Source: Pseudomonadota bacterium
GTDB lineage: Bacteria; Pseudomonadota; Gammaproteobacteria; Xanthomonadales; Rhodanobacteraceae
Reading direction: 5' to 3'
Assembly (NCBI GenBank): GCA_018241365.1
Contig: JAFEDX010000002.1
Location: 1 to 64,000, forward strand
DNA length: 64,000 nucleotides
The position numbers were made by a program, and so were the translations under genes. This document shows, piece by piece, positions 16,546 to 25,623 of the stretch. Below the pieces are notes generated by a model. The model made no database searches. It saw only the letters and a program-made list of their open reading frames with translations, and was not told the DNA's origin. Positions within the stretch are counted from its first letter, which is position 1, and every line of letters begins with the position of its first letter.

Positions 16546-17391
16546 ATGACCGTCGCCATCACTGGAATCACCGGCCACCTTGGCCGGCTCGTCCTCGCCA
16601 AACTCAAGGCCGCCGGATCTTCGCAGGATGTCATCGGGTTGGCGCGTTCGCCGGCCAAGGCGACGGACCTCGGCATACCGGTACGCGAGGCCGACTACGA
16701 GCAACCCGCGACCCTTGCCCGCGCGCTGGCAGGCATCGACACGTTGTTGCTGATTTCGGCAAGCGAGCTCGGCAAGCGCGCACGCCAGCACCGCAACATC
16801 ATCGACGCGGCGATGCACGCCAAGGTCAAGCGCATCATCTACACGAGCCTGCTGCACGCAGACACCTCCACGCTGAATCTTGCGGGCGAGCATCTTGAGA
16901 CCGAACGGATGTTGCAGGATTCTGGAATTCCCCACACCATCCTGCGCGATGGCTGGTACACCGAAAACTACACCGGCTCCCTCAAGGGCACGGTCGCCGG
17001 CGGCACGCTGATCGGCAGCGCCGGCGCGGGCCGCATTGCGTCAGCCGCACGCGCCGATTACGCGGACGCTGCGGTGAAAGTGCTGACCGGGCATGACCAC
17101 GACGGCCGAACCTACGAACTCGCCGGCGATACGGCCTGGACGCTCACCGATCTCGCCGCCGAAATTTCGCGCCAGACGGGCAAGTCGATTCCCTACAAGA
17201 ACCTGCCCGAAGCGGAGTACGCCGCCGCACTGCTGGGTTTCGGCGTGCCGCCGGATTTCGCGCGGGCCATCGCGAGCTGGGACGTGTCAGCCTCGCAGGG
17301 CGCACTGTTCGATGACAGTCACGTGCTGTCGAAGTTGATCGGTCACGCCACGACGCCAATGTCAGCGACGGTAGCCCAGGCCCTGGCTTGA
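16546..17391 (+). CDS. qorB: NAD(P)H:quinone oxidoreductase, QorB/NmrA-like atypical SDR
   Basis: A 281-residue protein with an N-terminal Rossmann motif (MTVAITGITGHLGRLVLAKL, GxxGxxG form). The family-typical IIYTSLLHADTS, HLETERMLQDSGIPHTILRDGWY and the C-terminal PPDFARAIASWD region match E. coli QorB (YtfG). It reduces quinones with NADPH and is thought to protect against quinone stress. Length is normal. It has its own promoter and is convergent with the pirin gene, itself often a quinone-modifying enzyme. Confidence 0.88.
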   Translation: MTVAITGITGHLGRLVLAKLKAAGSSQDVIGLARSPAKATDLGIPVREADYEQPATLARALAGIDTLLLISASELGKRARQHRNIIDAAMHAKVKRIIYTSLLHADTSTLNLAGEHLETERMLQDSGIPHTILRDGWYTENYTGSLKGTVAGGTLIGSAGAGRIASAARADYADAAVKVLTGHDHDGRTYELAGDTAWTLTDLAAEISRQTGKSIPYKNLPEAEYAAALLGFGVPPDFARAIASWDVSASQGALFDDSHVLSKLIGHATTPMSATVAQALA

Positions 17392-17392
17392 T

Positions 17393-17416
17393 GCGTGCGA
17401 AGTGGTGATCGCACGC
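17393..17416. terminator. Hairpin between convergent qorB and pirin genes
   Basis: GCGTGCGA-AGTGGTGA-TCGCACGC is a perfect 8-bp stem starting 2 bases after the qorB stop and lying before the pirin stop. It could act on both strands, but there is no T-run on either side, so termination is a guess from its position. Confidence 0.4.
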
Positions 17417-17437
17417 GAGCCGCGGGTGGCGGCAGGA

Positions 17438-18385
17438 TTATCGACTGGCGATGGGACGTACCTGGAAGGGCGGTGCCGGCAGGCGTTCACCCTTGTAGGC
17501 CTTGACCTCACCGAAGCGGCGCCCGGCTTGCCAGTCGTCACGTGCCGCGCGGATCTCGTCCGCGGTACGCGCCACGAAATTCCACCAGATGATGATGGCT
17601 TCATCGAACGGCGCACCGCCGATCAGGATCGCGCGCGCAGGCTGATGGGCGATCAGTTCCAGTCCGTCCCGGCGCGTGCCGAGGTAATGCAACTGCGCGG
17701 GCGCAAGTCGTTGGTCGTCGAGCCCGACCTCGCCTTCGATGACGACGAGCGCGTGCTCCCATTCCGGGTCGAGCGGCAGGCGCAGGTGGCCATTTGCACC
17801 AAGCCGTACCTCCGCGCCCACCAGCGGTGAAAACGCGCACGTGCCGGCGTTGGCGCCATCGAGTTCACCCATGAATACCTGCACGCGACCACCGCCGGGT
17901 TCCAGCACCGGCAGATCCTTGTAGTGATCGAAGCCGGGTCCGCGGTCGCGTTCGGCGTCGGGCAACGCCACCCACAACTGAAGTCCATGCAGGCGCCCTG
18001 AATTCCGCGCAGGGGTTTCCTCGGAATGCGCAATGCCGCGGCCCGCCGTCATCAGGTTCAATTCGCCGGGCCGCACCAGCCCCTGGAAACCGAGGCTGTC
18101 GTTGTGCAAGGCCTCGCCGTCGAACAGCCACGACACCGTCTGCAGGCCAATGTGCGGATGCGGCGCCACGTCCATGACCTTGCGGCCCTCGAACGTCAGT
18201 GGTCCGTAGTAGTCGAAGAAGCACCACGGTCCAACCATGCGGTGCTGGCGCAATGGCAGCGCACGAGTCACCGTCAAGCCGGCGCCCAAGTCGGCACTTC
18301 GCGCCGGGTAACTGACGATCTCAGGTTTGGCGTCGGGCCGCGATTCACAGCGTTCCGGCTCGGCTTGGGGCAGCAGATTGCTCAT
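17438..18385 (-). CDS. Pirin family protein (cupin, putative quercetinase)
   Basis: A 315-residue bicupin. The N-terminal pirin domain has the metal-binding set in VAPHPHIGLQTVSWLF (two His), HNDSLG and RGIAHSEETP, giving the His/His/His/Glu iron site. The C-terminal pirin domain includes LIGGAPFDEAIIIWWNFV. Bacterial pirins oxidise flavonols such as quercetin or modulate partner enzymes. The start at MSNLLPQAEP is chosen because GGGAG lies 8 bases upstream on the minus strand; an ATG 9 codons earlier has no RBS. Confidence 0.9.
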   Translation of the reverse strand: MSNLLPQAEPERCESRPDAKPEIVSYPARSADLGAGLTVTRALPLRQHRMVGPWCFFDYYGPLTFEGRKVMDVAPHPHIGLQTVSWLFDGEALHNDSLGFQGLVRPGELNLMTAGRGIAHSEETPARNSGRLHGLQLWVALPDAERDRGPGFDHYKDLPVLEPGGGRVQVFMGELDGANAGTCAFSPLVGAEVRLGANGHLRLPLDPEWEHALVVIEGEVGLDDQRLAPAQLHYLGTRRDGLELIAHQPARAILIGGAPFDEAIIIWWNFVARTADEIRAARDDWQAGRRFGEVKAYKGERLPAPPFQVRPIASR

Positions 18386-18418
18386 GGCGAAACTCCCGGG
18401 TTCGATCTGCATTGCATG

Positions 18419-19696
18419 TCAGTGTGGCACGCCCATCGCAATGGCGGGACACGCGGTCGCAGTCGATACTTTGCCGGCACGACCATACACGTCACGATGC
18501 AGCGCCTGGTCCGCGTTGGTCCACAACAGCCCCCGGCTTGCACAACCCTCGCCGTATTCGAACAGGCGGCTCAGGTGGCCGCGGTTGAAATCGAGGAAAT
18601 TGCCGGATGGATATCCGGCAGGCAATGCGGTGAGATGGAAGCGCATGCCGTCCTGATGGGCCAGGTCCAGGACCAGGCTCAGCGCATCGCGTGTCTTGTA
18701 GGTGAGTTCCGCGGAAAGGCTGTCCGCGAGGATCCTGAGCGTATTGACCGGAGTCTCGTGCGGCTGCGCGGCGAGATGCCCGTTGACGATCACGTACATG
18801 TTCGCGCCTCCGAACCCGGAACGCATCGCGGGCAGGATGTGCGCGATCAGCGGCGCGGCGAACAGCGACGTGGTGACGTCGCCATCGACGTGCATTTCGT
18901 CGTAGACCTTGGTGCCTTCGTGCACGCGGATCAACACCGGCGGGAACACGCCCGGTACGCTGGCCGAGGCGACCAGCACCTTGCGGAACAGGGCGTGCGC
19001 GGCAGGGCCGCCGTGCATCGCGATGGCGCCCATGTCCCACAGCATGGTTTCTTCGTCGTCGAGATCGGTCGTGGCGACGATCAGCTTGTTGCCTCGGGCC
19101 GCCTTGCGTGCCACGGCGTCGATCATGGCATCGGTGATGTTCTGGTCGACCAGTACCGCGAGTGCATCGCCGGCGCCGGCGGCCCTCGGGAACAGGGTGC
19201 GGCCGATCAATCCAAGGGCGTGCGGACGCTGCAGGCGCTCGATGGCGCCGCCGTCGAATATCTTCACCAACTGCGGATCCCAGGCCGGGCCGAGAAAGGC
19301 AAAGGGCGCGATCAACGCCCCGGCACTGACGCCCGTCACGATCTGGAACGAGGGCAGCGCATGTGTCTTGCCCAGTCCCACCAAGGCCCCAGCACCGAAA
19401 GCGCCGCCGGCGCCACCGCCTGACAGTACCAGGATGTCGAGCGGGCCTCCTCCGGTCGCCTTGTGCAGGCCACTCAAAAGGCTCGGCATGTCGCTCGCGA
19501 AACGATCCTGGTCCACGCTGAGCAGGCGGATATCGGGCGCGAAGCCTTCAGGTACCGCGCTGTTGATCAGCTCGGGCGGAGGAGGTTTCCGCGGTGTCAG
19601 CGCGCAGCTGCTCAACGCGGCGATCCCGAGCAGAAGCACCAGACCCCGCCAGCGCGGCCTCTGCCCCGCGCGCCTTGTGGTGATGCCGGGCGTCAT
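18419..19696 (-). CDS. Patatin-like phospholipase, predicted lipoprotein
   Basis: A 425-residue patatin-domain acyl hydrolase. The N terminus has a basic region, a hydrophobic stretch and lipobox LSSC (Cys 31), so it is probably a lipoprotein. Catalytic features are the oxyanion loop (LSGGGAGGAFGAGAL), the nucleophile elbow GVSAG with the active Ser, and the Asp in VDGDVTT replacing the usual DGG/DGA. The start MTPGITTRRAG puts the signal peptide at the N terminus; an upstream extension of 65 codons looks non-coding. It lies 33 bases downstream of the pirin start, on the same strand. Substrate is unknown. Confidence 0.87.
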   Translation of the reverse strand: MTPGITTRRAGQRPRWRGLVLLLGIAALSSCALTPRKPPPPELINSAVPEGFAPDIRLLSVDQDRFASDMPSLLSGLHKATGGGPLDILVLSGGGAGGAFGAGALVGLGKTHALPSFQIVTGVSAGALIAPFAFLGPAWDPQLVKIFDGGAIERLQRPHALGLIGRTLFPRAAGAGDALAVLVDQNITDAMIDAVARKAARGNKLIVATTDLDDEETMLWDMGAIAMHGGPAAHALFRKVLVASASVPGVFPPVLIRVHEGTKVYDEMHVDGDVTTSLFAAPLIAHILPAMRSGFGGANMYVIVNGHLAAQPHETPVNTLRILADSLSAELTYKTRDALSLVLDLAHQDGMRFHLTALPAGYPSGNFLDFNRGHLSRLFEYGEGCASRGLLWTNADQALHRDVYGRAGKVSTATACPAIAMGVPH

Positions 19697-19839
19697 CAGC
19701 GTATCCGCATGCACTTGAATGCACCGCGCATCCTGTCGCGAAGGGATCCAAGTATGCGCCAAGACAGGGAACGTCCGGCATCGTTCACGGCACACTGCTG
19801 CATGCGCGGAGCCGCCTCCGGGTGCATGCACCGAGGGCA

Positions 19840-20847
19840 CTACGGCTCGAACCCGTTCGCCAAGGCCATAGGGCTTGAAGGCGTTGTCCACGAAGCGGGG
19901 TCAACTCCACGTTGGCCAAAGTTGCACTGGAGTTCGGACAGCATGTCCGGCAGGTGCAACGCCACGTGATCGATGAAACTGCGCAGCGCGGGAGTATGTC
20001 CCCGGCGCGTCGGATACACCGCGTGCACGTTGCCCGGCGGCAGTTTCCAGTTCGGCAGTACGCGCTTGAGCACGCCGCGTTGCAGCGCCTCGCGGCACAC
20101 GAATTCCGGCAACTGCGCGATGCCGACACCCAGGATGGCGGCTTGCCGCAGCATCAGCAGATCATCACTGACCAGCTTGGGATGGTGCTCCACCTGCGTG
20201 CCGGCACCATCCTTGTCCTGGCGCAGCATCCAGAAATGCCGTCCGGACGGCGCCGTGGTCGCGAGGCTTGGCAGGTGCTTGAGATCGGAGGTCTTGTGCA
20301 GCCGGCCTGCACGCTCCAGCAGCGCAGGCGCGCCCACCAGCACGTGCGGATCGAAGCCGAAGCTGCGCACCACCAGGCTGGAATCCTCCAACGATGCGCG
20401 CACTCCGAACGCAATGTCGTAGCCATCCGCCACTACGTCCACGGGGCGGTTGGTCATGTCCAGCTCGATCTGCACCGCCGGGTGCAGATCGAGGAAACCG
20501 ACCAGGATCGGGCCCAGCAGCATCTGCACGAACGACGAGGGACTGGCGATCCGGATTCGGCCGCGTGGCGCATCCTTGGCGTCGTCGATCACGTGCTGCG
20601 CCTGTTCGGCGGCATCCAGCAGGCTGCGGCAGTGTTCGCAATAGCTGTGTCCGACCTCGGTGACGTGCAGGCGCCGGGTGGTGCGCTGGATCAGCCGCAC
20701 GCCCAGCTGCTGTTCCAGGTGGGCCAGCCTCGAACTGAGGCGCGATTTGGCGACGCCCAGCGCGCGCGCGGCACCCGTCAGGCTCCCGTGTTGCACCACC
20801 TGCACGAAATAGAAGATGTCCGTGAGGTTCTGTTGTGGCGATTCCAT
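19840..20847 (-). CDS. LysR family transcriptional regulator (CrgA-like group)
   Basis: A 335-residue LysR regulator. The N-terminal winged helix-turn-helix (residues about 5-64) includes TDIFYFVQVVQHGSLTGAA and LGVAKSRLSSRLAHLEQQLG. A linker helix follows, then an effector-binding domain of the LysR_substrate type (GRIRIASPSSFVQMLLGP). The C terminus is about 30 residues longer than the average family member. The ATG at MESPQQNL has a G-rich RBS. It is divergent from the decaheme cytochrome gene across 208 bases containing a perfect palindrome, so it is the likely regulator of that cluster. Confidence 0.9.
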   Translation of the reverse strand: MESPQQNLTDIFYFVQVVQHGSLTGAARALGVAKSRLSSRLAHLEQQLGVRLIQRTTRRLHVTEVGHSYCEHCRSLLDAAEQAQHVIDDAKDAPRGRIRIASPSSFVQMLLGPILVGFLDLHPAVQIELDMTNRPVDVVADGYDIAFGVRASLEDSSLVVRSFGFDPHVLVGAPALLERAGRLHKTSDLKHLPSLATTAPSGRHFWMLRQDKDGAGTQVEHHPKLVSDDLLMLRQAAILGVGIAQLPEFVCREALQRGVLKRVLPNWKLPPGNVHAVYPTRRGHTPALRSFIDHVALHLPDMLSELQCNFGQRGVDPASWTTPSSPMALANGFEP

Positions 20848-20881
20848 GCGTCCCCCGCCTGCCCGCGACCCGCTGTGACAT

Positions 20882-20925
20882 TTGAAAACGTCGATCCAGC
20901 TTACATTGTTCCGGAAACCGGAACA
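20882..20925. promoter_or_regulatory. Palindromic operator in the LysR/cytochrome divergent region
   Basis: TGTTCCGG-AAA-CCGGAACA (20907-20925) is a perfect 8+8 inverted repeat. A TTGAAA (20882-20887) upstream on the plus strand could be a -35 box with the -10 overlapping the palindrome (ATTGTT), though that -10 is weak. The site sits 60 bases from the LysR start and 130 from the cytochrome start. It is a strong candidate LysR binding site. Confidence 0.6.
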
Positions 20926-21055
20926 TTCTTTCGCGAGCGGCGGGCTTCCCTTGCTGAAAGGCAAGCGAAACAATCGCCCAAGAGCGGCGTGCCATGGTGT
21001 TGCACGGGACCCCGTGATACAGCCACGCCGTACCGTCGGGGAGAGGGAGGACGGT

Positions 21056-22288
21056 TTGACCAAGCATGGTGCCATGTGGCTTTCAGTGGTTGCTTGCGCG
21101 ACCGCACTCGCTGCTGGCGGCGTGCTGCTGGCCACCGCCCGTGCCCAGGCACAGACCGCGCCCACGCCGGTTTCCTCCAGCGCGTTGACCGAACAGGACA
21201 TGGCGCGCCTGCTGCCTGCCACCGACATGCGCAGCGGTGCGGATGAGGGCGTCGATCCACACGCACAAGCCGTGCCGGCCAACGCGTTGACGGCCAATGA
21301 CTTCAAGCGGATGCTCCCGCGCACCGACATGCGCTCCGACGCAGACGCTGCCAGCAATCCCCATCACGCGCACGCCTTCGTGTCCAACGGGCCGGCCACA
21401 CCGTTCGATGCAGCAGCAATCCCGAAGAATCCGCTGGCGCCGGACGCTGTCGCCATCGGCTTCAAGTCATGCGCCGCTTGTCATTCGCTCGAGAGCGTGC
21501 ACGCCACGCATTCACTGCACGTTGCCTCGTTCCGCGCGGAGAACGGGGCCACGGGCGTCGGGCCCGATGGCGCCTGCGAAGCCTGCCACGGCCCCGGTTC
21601 CGCGCACGCCAAGGAACCGACGAAACCGGGCCTGATCATCGCGTTCACGCGCGACGCCAAAACCCCGATCGATACGCAGACCGGCGTCTGCCTTGCGTGC
21701 CACAAGGGCGGCGCACGCCAGGACTGGGCCGGATCGGTGCACCAGCAGAGCGGCCTCGGCTGCACCGACTGCCACAACCCGATGACGAAGCTGTCGGCCG
21801 AAGGCGTTCTGGCCAACAACTCCATCAACCAGGTGTGCGCGAGCTGCCACCAGGACATCCGCAACAAGTTCAACCGCCGCTCGCACATGCCGGTGCCGGA
21901 AGGCCAGATGTCCTGCGTGGATTGCCACAATCCGCACGGCACCTTGAATGCAACCCTGATCAAGACCGACACGGTCAACGAGACCTGCTACACCTGCCAC
22001 GCCGAGAAACGCGGACCGTTCCTGTTCGAACACGCGCCGGTGCGGGAAAGCTGCCTCAATTGCCATGACCCGCACGGTTCCAACAACCAGACCCTGCTGA
22101 CCCTGCCGGTGCCGATGCTGTGCCAGCAGTGCCACACCATGACGCGGCATCCCAACGACCTGCAGACCGTCGCCGGTCTCGCCTCCGGGCAGGCGCCGGA
22201 CGAACGCCTGATCGGTCGCGCATGCCTGAGTTGCCACACGAACATCCACGGTTCCAACAATCCATCCGGTTCGAGGTTCCACAAGTAG
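21056..22288 (+). CDS. Decaheme c-type cytochrome, MtrA/PioA/DmsE type
   Basis: A 410-residue exported cytochrome with ten CxxCH haem sites: CAACH, CEACH, CLACH, CTDCH, CASCH, CVDCH, CYTCH, CLNCH, CQQCH and CLSCH. This matches the MtrA/MtoA/PioA family, which carries electrons through an outer-membrane barrel. The start is a TTG 5 bases after GGGAGG, giving MTKHGAMWLSVVACATALAA with a signal peptide ending near AQAQ. An ATG 6 codons later is too far from any RBS. Between signal and first haem (Cys 139) lies a roughly 105-residue extension containing two related 20-residue units (44-63 and 78-97). It is directly followed by the barrel gene. Confidence 0.92.
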   Translation: MTKHGAMWLSVVACATALAAGGVLLATARAQAQTAPTPVSSSALTEQDMARLLPATDMRSGADEGVDPHAQAVPANALTANDFKRMLPRTDMRSDADAASNPHHAHAFVSNGPATPFDAAAIPKNPLAPDAVAIGFKSCAACHSLESVHATHSLHVASFRAENGATGVGPDGACEACHGPGSAHAKEPTKPGLIIAFTRDAKTPIDTQTGVCLACHKGGARQDWAGSVHQQSGLGCTDCHNPMTKLSAEGVLANNSINQVCASCHQDIRNKFNRRSHMPVPEGQMSCVDCHNPHGTLNATLIKTDTVNETCYTCHAEKRGPFLFEHAPVRESCLNCHDPHGSNNQTLLTLPVPMLCQQCHTMTRHPNDLQTVAGLASGQAPDERLIGRACLSCHTNIHGSNNPSGSRFHK

Positions 22289-22322
22289 CGCCGCCGTGCG
22301 CGCGGCAGAGCGGGAGAAGCTC

Positions 22323-24914
22323 ATGCGCAATCGCATCGTTGCATCGCTGGTGGTCGCCGTCGCCGCGTGCCTCACGGGCACGCTGGCGCTGGCCGATTCC
22401 AGCGACAGCGCGCGCGTGGGCGACATCCAGTACGGCAACAGCCTCGATCCGACCGGCTGGGCGCCGTTGCTGTGGCCCGCCGATCCGCGTGGATTCTCGT
22501 GGCTGCACGCCGGGATGCTGCGTACGCCCAGCGGCGTGCTGTATCCGTATCCGCCGCGGCGCGAGGCCGGCTCCCCGCTGCAGAAGGACAGCGACTGGGT
22601 GTGGTCCGGTTGGCTGCAACTGGGCTACCTGCATGTCGGTGGCGACCGCAACGCCGAATTCTTCCGCCAGTACAGCGGCTGGAAAACCGGCATGGTGCTC
22701 GGCTTGTTCGCGTTCGAGGCGGACAACCCGAAGACCGGCCAGTACGTGGAATTCCGCGGCAGCCGGTTGAGCGGCGACGACCAGTATTACCGCATGCGCG
22801 GCGGGCAGTACGGCAAGTACAAGATCGAAGCGTTCTGGCGCGACATTCCGCATACCGTGGCGACCGACGCCTATCCGCTGTGGAACGGCATTGGCAGCGA
22901 AAACCTGACCGTGCCCGCGCCGCTGGTGGCCGGCGGCAGCACGCCGGCGGAAGTGGCCGCCGTCGAGAAAGGCCGTCCGCGGCAGACGATCGGCCTTGAC
23001 CGCCGTCGCGCGGGCTTGAGCTACGAAGGCACCCTGTACCACGACTGGATCGGCTACGTGTCGGTGGTCAACGAGAAGCGCGACGGTGACCGGCTGTGGG
23101 GCGGCACCATGTTCTTCAACTATCCGTTCAAGAACAACGGCGGCGTGCTGGAAACGGTGCGGCCGATCGATTTCACCACCACCGACATCAACATGGGTCT
23201 GCGCGATGTCGGCGCGGTCTGGCAGTTCCAGTTGAACTACACCGGTTCGTTCTTCCGCAACCACAGGCGCGAACTGAACTACCAGAGCCCGTTTTCGCTG
23301 TACAACGTGGTGGGTGTGCCGCAAGTCGCCAACATCTACCAGGGGCAATTTTCCCTGGAGCCGGACAACGATTACCACAACCTGAGCGCGGAACTGTCGC
23401 GCAGCCTCAAGTGGAACGGCCACCTTTCGATGAAGGCGGCCTGGGGCACGATGCGCCAGAACGACCAGCTGCTGGCTCCGGTCACCTGCACCGGCACTGG
23501 CGGCATCTTCATCGCGCCGCCGGCCAACTTCACCTTCAACTGCGCGGACTGGAACACCACCGCCGCGCTTTCGCAGCAGACCGCGAACGCGCGGATCGAT
23601 ACCGGTCTGTTTGACATCAAGGCCGTTTTCCATCCGACGCCGAAATTCGGCTGGCATGCCGGCCTGCGCTGGTACCGCGAGGACAACAAGACCAACTATC
23701 TGGCCTGGAACCCGCTGACCGGGCAGTACGGCTACATTTCCGAAAACGGCTCGCAGGGCAGCGTGGTGCCGGGCGAGACCGGCATCTTCGATCCGCGTAA
23801 CCCACTCTACTGGTCGTACGTGGTGCAGGTGCGCGCGATCCCCTTCGGCTACACCGACACCATCTTTGATGCCGGCATCAACTGGCGCATCGGCGAATCC
23901 AACACCCTGAACGCCACCTACAGCTTCGATCGCGATCAGCCGAAATACCGCGAACGCAAGCTGCTGAACGAACAGCGCATCAAGCTGCAGTGGGTGGACC
24001 GCGCGCTGGGCAAGGCCACGCTGCGCTTCAGTTACGAATTCGCCTACCGCGACGGCGGCCCCTACAACTATGACCCCTACGAGCCGTTCTATTCCATCGC
24101 GCTGCCGGGTTTCGTGACGCCGCCGATCGGCACTGCAGCGTTCACGACCGATGCGATGCGCAAGTACGACATGAGCAACCGCATCGAGCACAAGTTCCGC
24201 GGGATCGTGATCTATCCGATCGGCGACACCGCAACGCTTTCCGGCGTGGTGTATGGCACCCATGACGATTACGCAGGATCGGGCGAGGTCGGCCGCCAGG
24301 CCACGCGCAACTATGGGTTCTCGTTGTCGTGGAACTGGCAGCCCGCGCCGGCGACCAACCTGAGCGCCAACCTCGGGCGCGACGATTCACGCCTGCAATT
24401 CACCAACGTCGCCGATTTCGAAGCGCTGGTCGGACAAGCCGGACAGGACAATCCCGCGCTCGGCGGCCCGCTGTATCCGCTGGCCAACCAGTGGGCGGAA
24501 AAAAACAGCGAGCGCGACTGGAATGCCGGCCTGACCTTCAATCACAGCTTCAGCGAACGCACCAGCCTGGATTTGAGCTACACCTACACCTATGCACTCG
24601 GCAAGCTCGGTTACGTGTACGCCTCGCCCACGGCGATCTCCGGCACGCAGCAGCCCTACGTGGCGACTATCGGCACGGGCTTCCCGGACAACCATTACCA
24701 CATCAACACGCTGCAGCTCGGCCTCAACGTCGCCTTCACCCACAGGGTCGGCATGCGGGTGTTCGATACCTTCCAGACCGGCAGTTTCTTCGATTGGCAC
24801 TACCTCGGCTTGCAGAACGGGCTGGTGATCGACCACAAGATCTACACCGACCTCGGCCCGCAACCGCACTACAGCGCCAACGTGGTCGGCGTGATGCTCA
24901 ACGTGAAATTGTGA
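22323..24914 (+). CDS. MtrB/PioB-type decaheme-associated outer-membrane beta-barrel
   Basis: An 863-residue protein with a signal peptide (VASLVVAVAACLTGTLALA) and a long series of alternating aromatic beta-strands, ending in VVGVMLNVKL. It matches the MtrB/PioB barrel family, which sheathes the decaheme cytochrome in the outer membrane. The first 100 mature residues contain no CxxC motif, which is reported as a signature of MtrB from metal-reducing gammaproteobacteria. The only mature cysteines seen are in VTCTGTGG and FNCADWN. The start MRNRIVASL has GGGAGAAG upstream and lies 34 bases after the cytochrome stop. It is larger than Shewanella MtrB, closer to PioB in size. Confidence 0.9.
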   Translation: MRNRIVASLVVAVAACLTGTLALADSSDSARVGDIQYGNSLDPTGWAPLLWPADPRGFSWLHAGMLRTPSGVLYPYPPRREAGSPLQKDSDWVWSGWLQLGYLHVGGDRNAEFFRQYSGWKTGMVLGLFAFEADNPKTGQYVEFRGSRLSGDDQYYRMRGGQYGKYKIEAFWRDIPHTVATDAYPLWNGIGSENLTVPAPLVAGGSTPAEVAAVEKGRPRQTIGLDRRRAGLSYEGTLYHDWIGYVSVVNEKRDGDRLWGGTMFFNYPFKNNGGVLETVRPIDFTTTDINMGLRDVGAVWQFQLNYTGSFFRNHRRELNYQSPFSLYNVVGVPQVANIYQGQFSLEPDNDYHNLSAELSRSLKWNGHLSMKAAWGTMRQNDQLLAPVTCTGTGGIFIAPPANFTFNCADWNTTAALSQQTANARIDTGLFDIKAVFHPTPKFGWHAGLRWYREDNKTNYLAWNPLTGQYGYISENGSQGSVVPGETGIFDPRNPLYWSYVVQVRAIPFGYTDTIFDAGINWRIGESNTLNATYSFDRDQPKYRERKLLNEQRIKLQWVDRALGKATLRFSYEFAYRDGGPYNYDPYEPFYSIALPGFVTPPIGTAAFTTDAMRKYDMSNRIEHKFRGIVIYPIGDTATLSGVVYGTHDDYAGSGEVGRQATRNYGFSLSWNWQPAPATNLSANLGRDDSRLQFTNVADFEALVGQAGQDNPALGGPLYPLANQWAEKNSERDWNAGLTFNHSFSERTSLDLSYTYTYALGKLGYVYASPTAISGTQQPYVATIGTGFPDNHYHINTLQLGLNVAFTHRVGMRVFDTFQTGSFFDWHYLGLQNGLVIDHKIYTDLGPQPHYSANVVGVMLNVKL

Positions 24915-24924
24915 GGATGCCTGC

Positions 24925-25623
24925 TTGAGCAAGTTTCATCGCCAAACGTACGTCCTGATCGCCCTGGCCGTGTGTGCAACGTTCGCGGTCGGCGTGGTCA
25001 TGGCCGCCAAACCGCCGTTCGAGGATCTGCGCACCCAACAGCCGATCAGCGGTGATGCCGCGGCGGGTGCAGGCAAGGCCGCAACATGCGTCGCCTGTCA
25101 TGGGGAGAACGGCATCGCGATCGCGCCGACTTTTCCGAACCTGGCCGGGCAGTCCGCGACCTACCTCTACGTGCAGTTGCGTGAATTCAAGGATGGCGCC
25201 CGCGTCAATGCCGTGATGCAGCCGCTGGTCGCCGGCTTGAGCGATGAGGACATGCGCGATCTCGCCGCCCACTTCGCCTCGTTGCCCGGCAAACCCGCAG
25301 CCGCAGTCCAGCAGGTGTCTTCACGCGGCTACACGCTTTATCACGATGGCGATCCGCACGCGGGCGTGCCGCCGTGCCAAGGCTGCCACGGTGCCGATGG
25401 CCGCGGACCGCAGCCGTATCCCGCCAGCAACGCGCCGCATCCCGCGTGGTCGACCTTCCCGGCGCTGGCCGGGCAGGACGAGTCCTACGTGCTGGCACAA
25501 CTGAAGGCCTATCACGATGCCACACGCGCCGACAACAGCAACGACGAGGTGATGCAAGGCGTCGCGCAGAACCTCAGCGACGCCGACATGCAGGCGTTGG
25601 CGGGCTACATTTCGTCGCTGTAG
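24925..25623 (+). CDS. Diheme c4-type cytochrome
   Basis: A 232-residue exported protein with two cytochrome c domains. The haem sites are CVACH (about residue 53) and CQGCH (about residue 152), each followed by a NLAGQ or ALAGQ segment and a YI/HF-ending helix, as in c553/c4 cytochromes. The start is TTG with GAGG 9 bases upstream, giving an N-terminal helix (YVLIALAVCATFAVGVVMAA) that is a signal peptide or anchor. It starts 10 bases after the barrel gene and probably shuttles electrons in the periplasm between the conduit and the inner membrane. Confidence 0.9.
   Translation: MSKFHRQTYVLIALAVCATFAVGVVMAAKPPFEDLRTQQPISGDAAAGAGKAATCVACHGENGIAIAPTFPNLAGQSATYLYVQLREFKDGARVNAVMQPLVAGLSDEDMRDLAAHFASLPGKPAAAVQQVSSRGYTLYHDGDPHAGVPPCQGCHGADGRGPQPYPASNAPHPAWSTFPALAGQDESYVLAQLKAYHDATRADNSNDEVMQGVAQNLSDADMQALAGYISSL

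Noticed and set aside
21056..25623. Assignment of the decaheme cluster as DMSO respiration (DmsE/F)
   Set aside because: No molybdopterin reductase or DmsB-like Fe-S subunit is nearby, although DmsE-like ancestry of the cytochrome cannot be excluded from the sequence alone.
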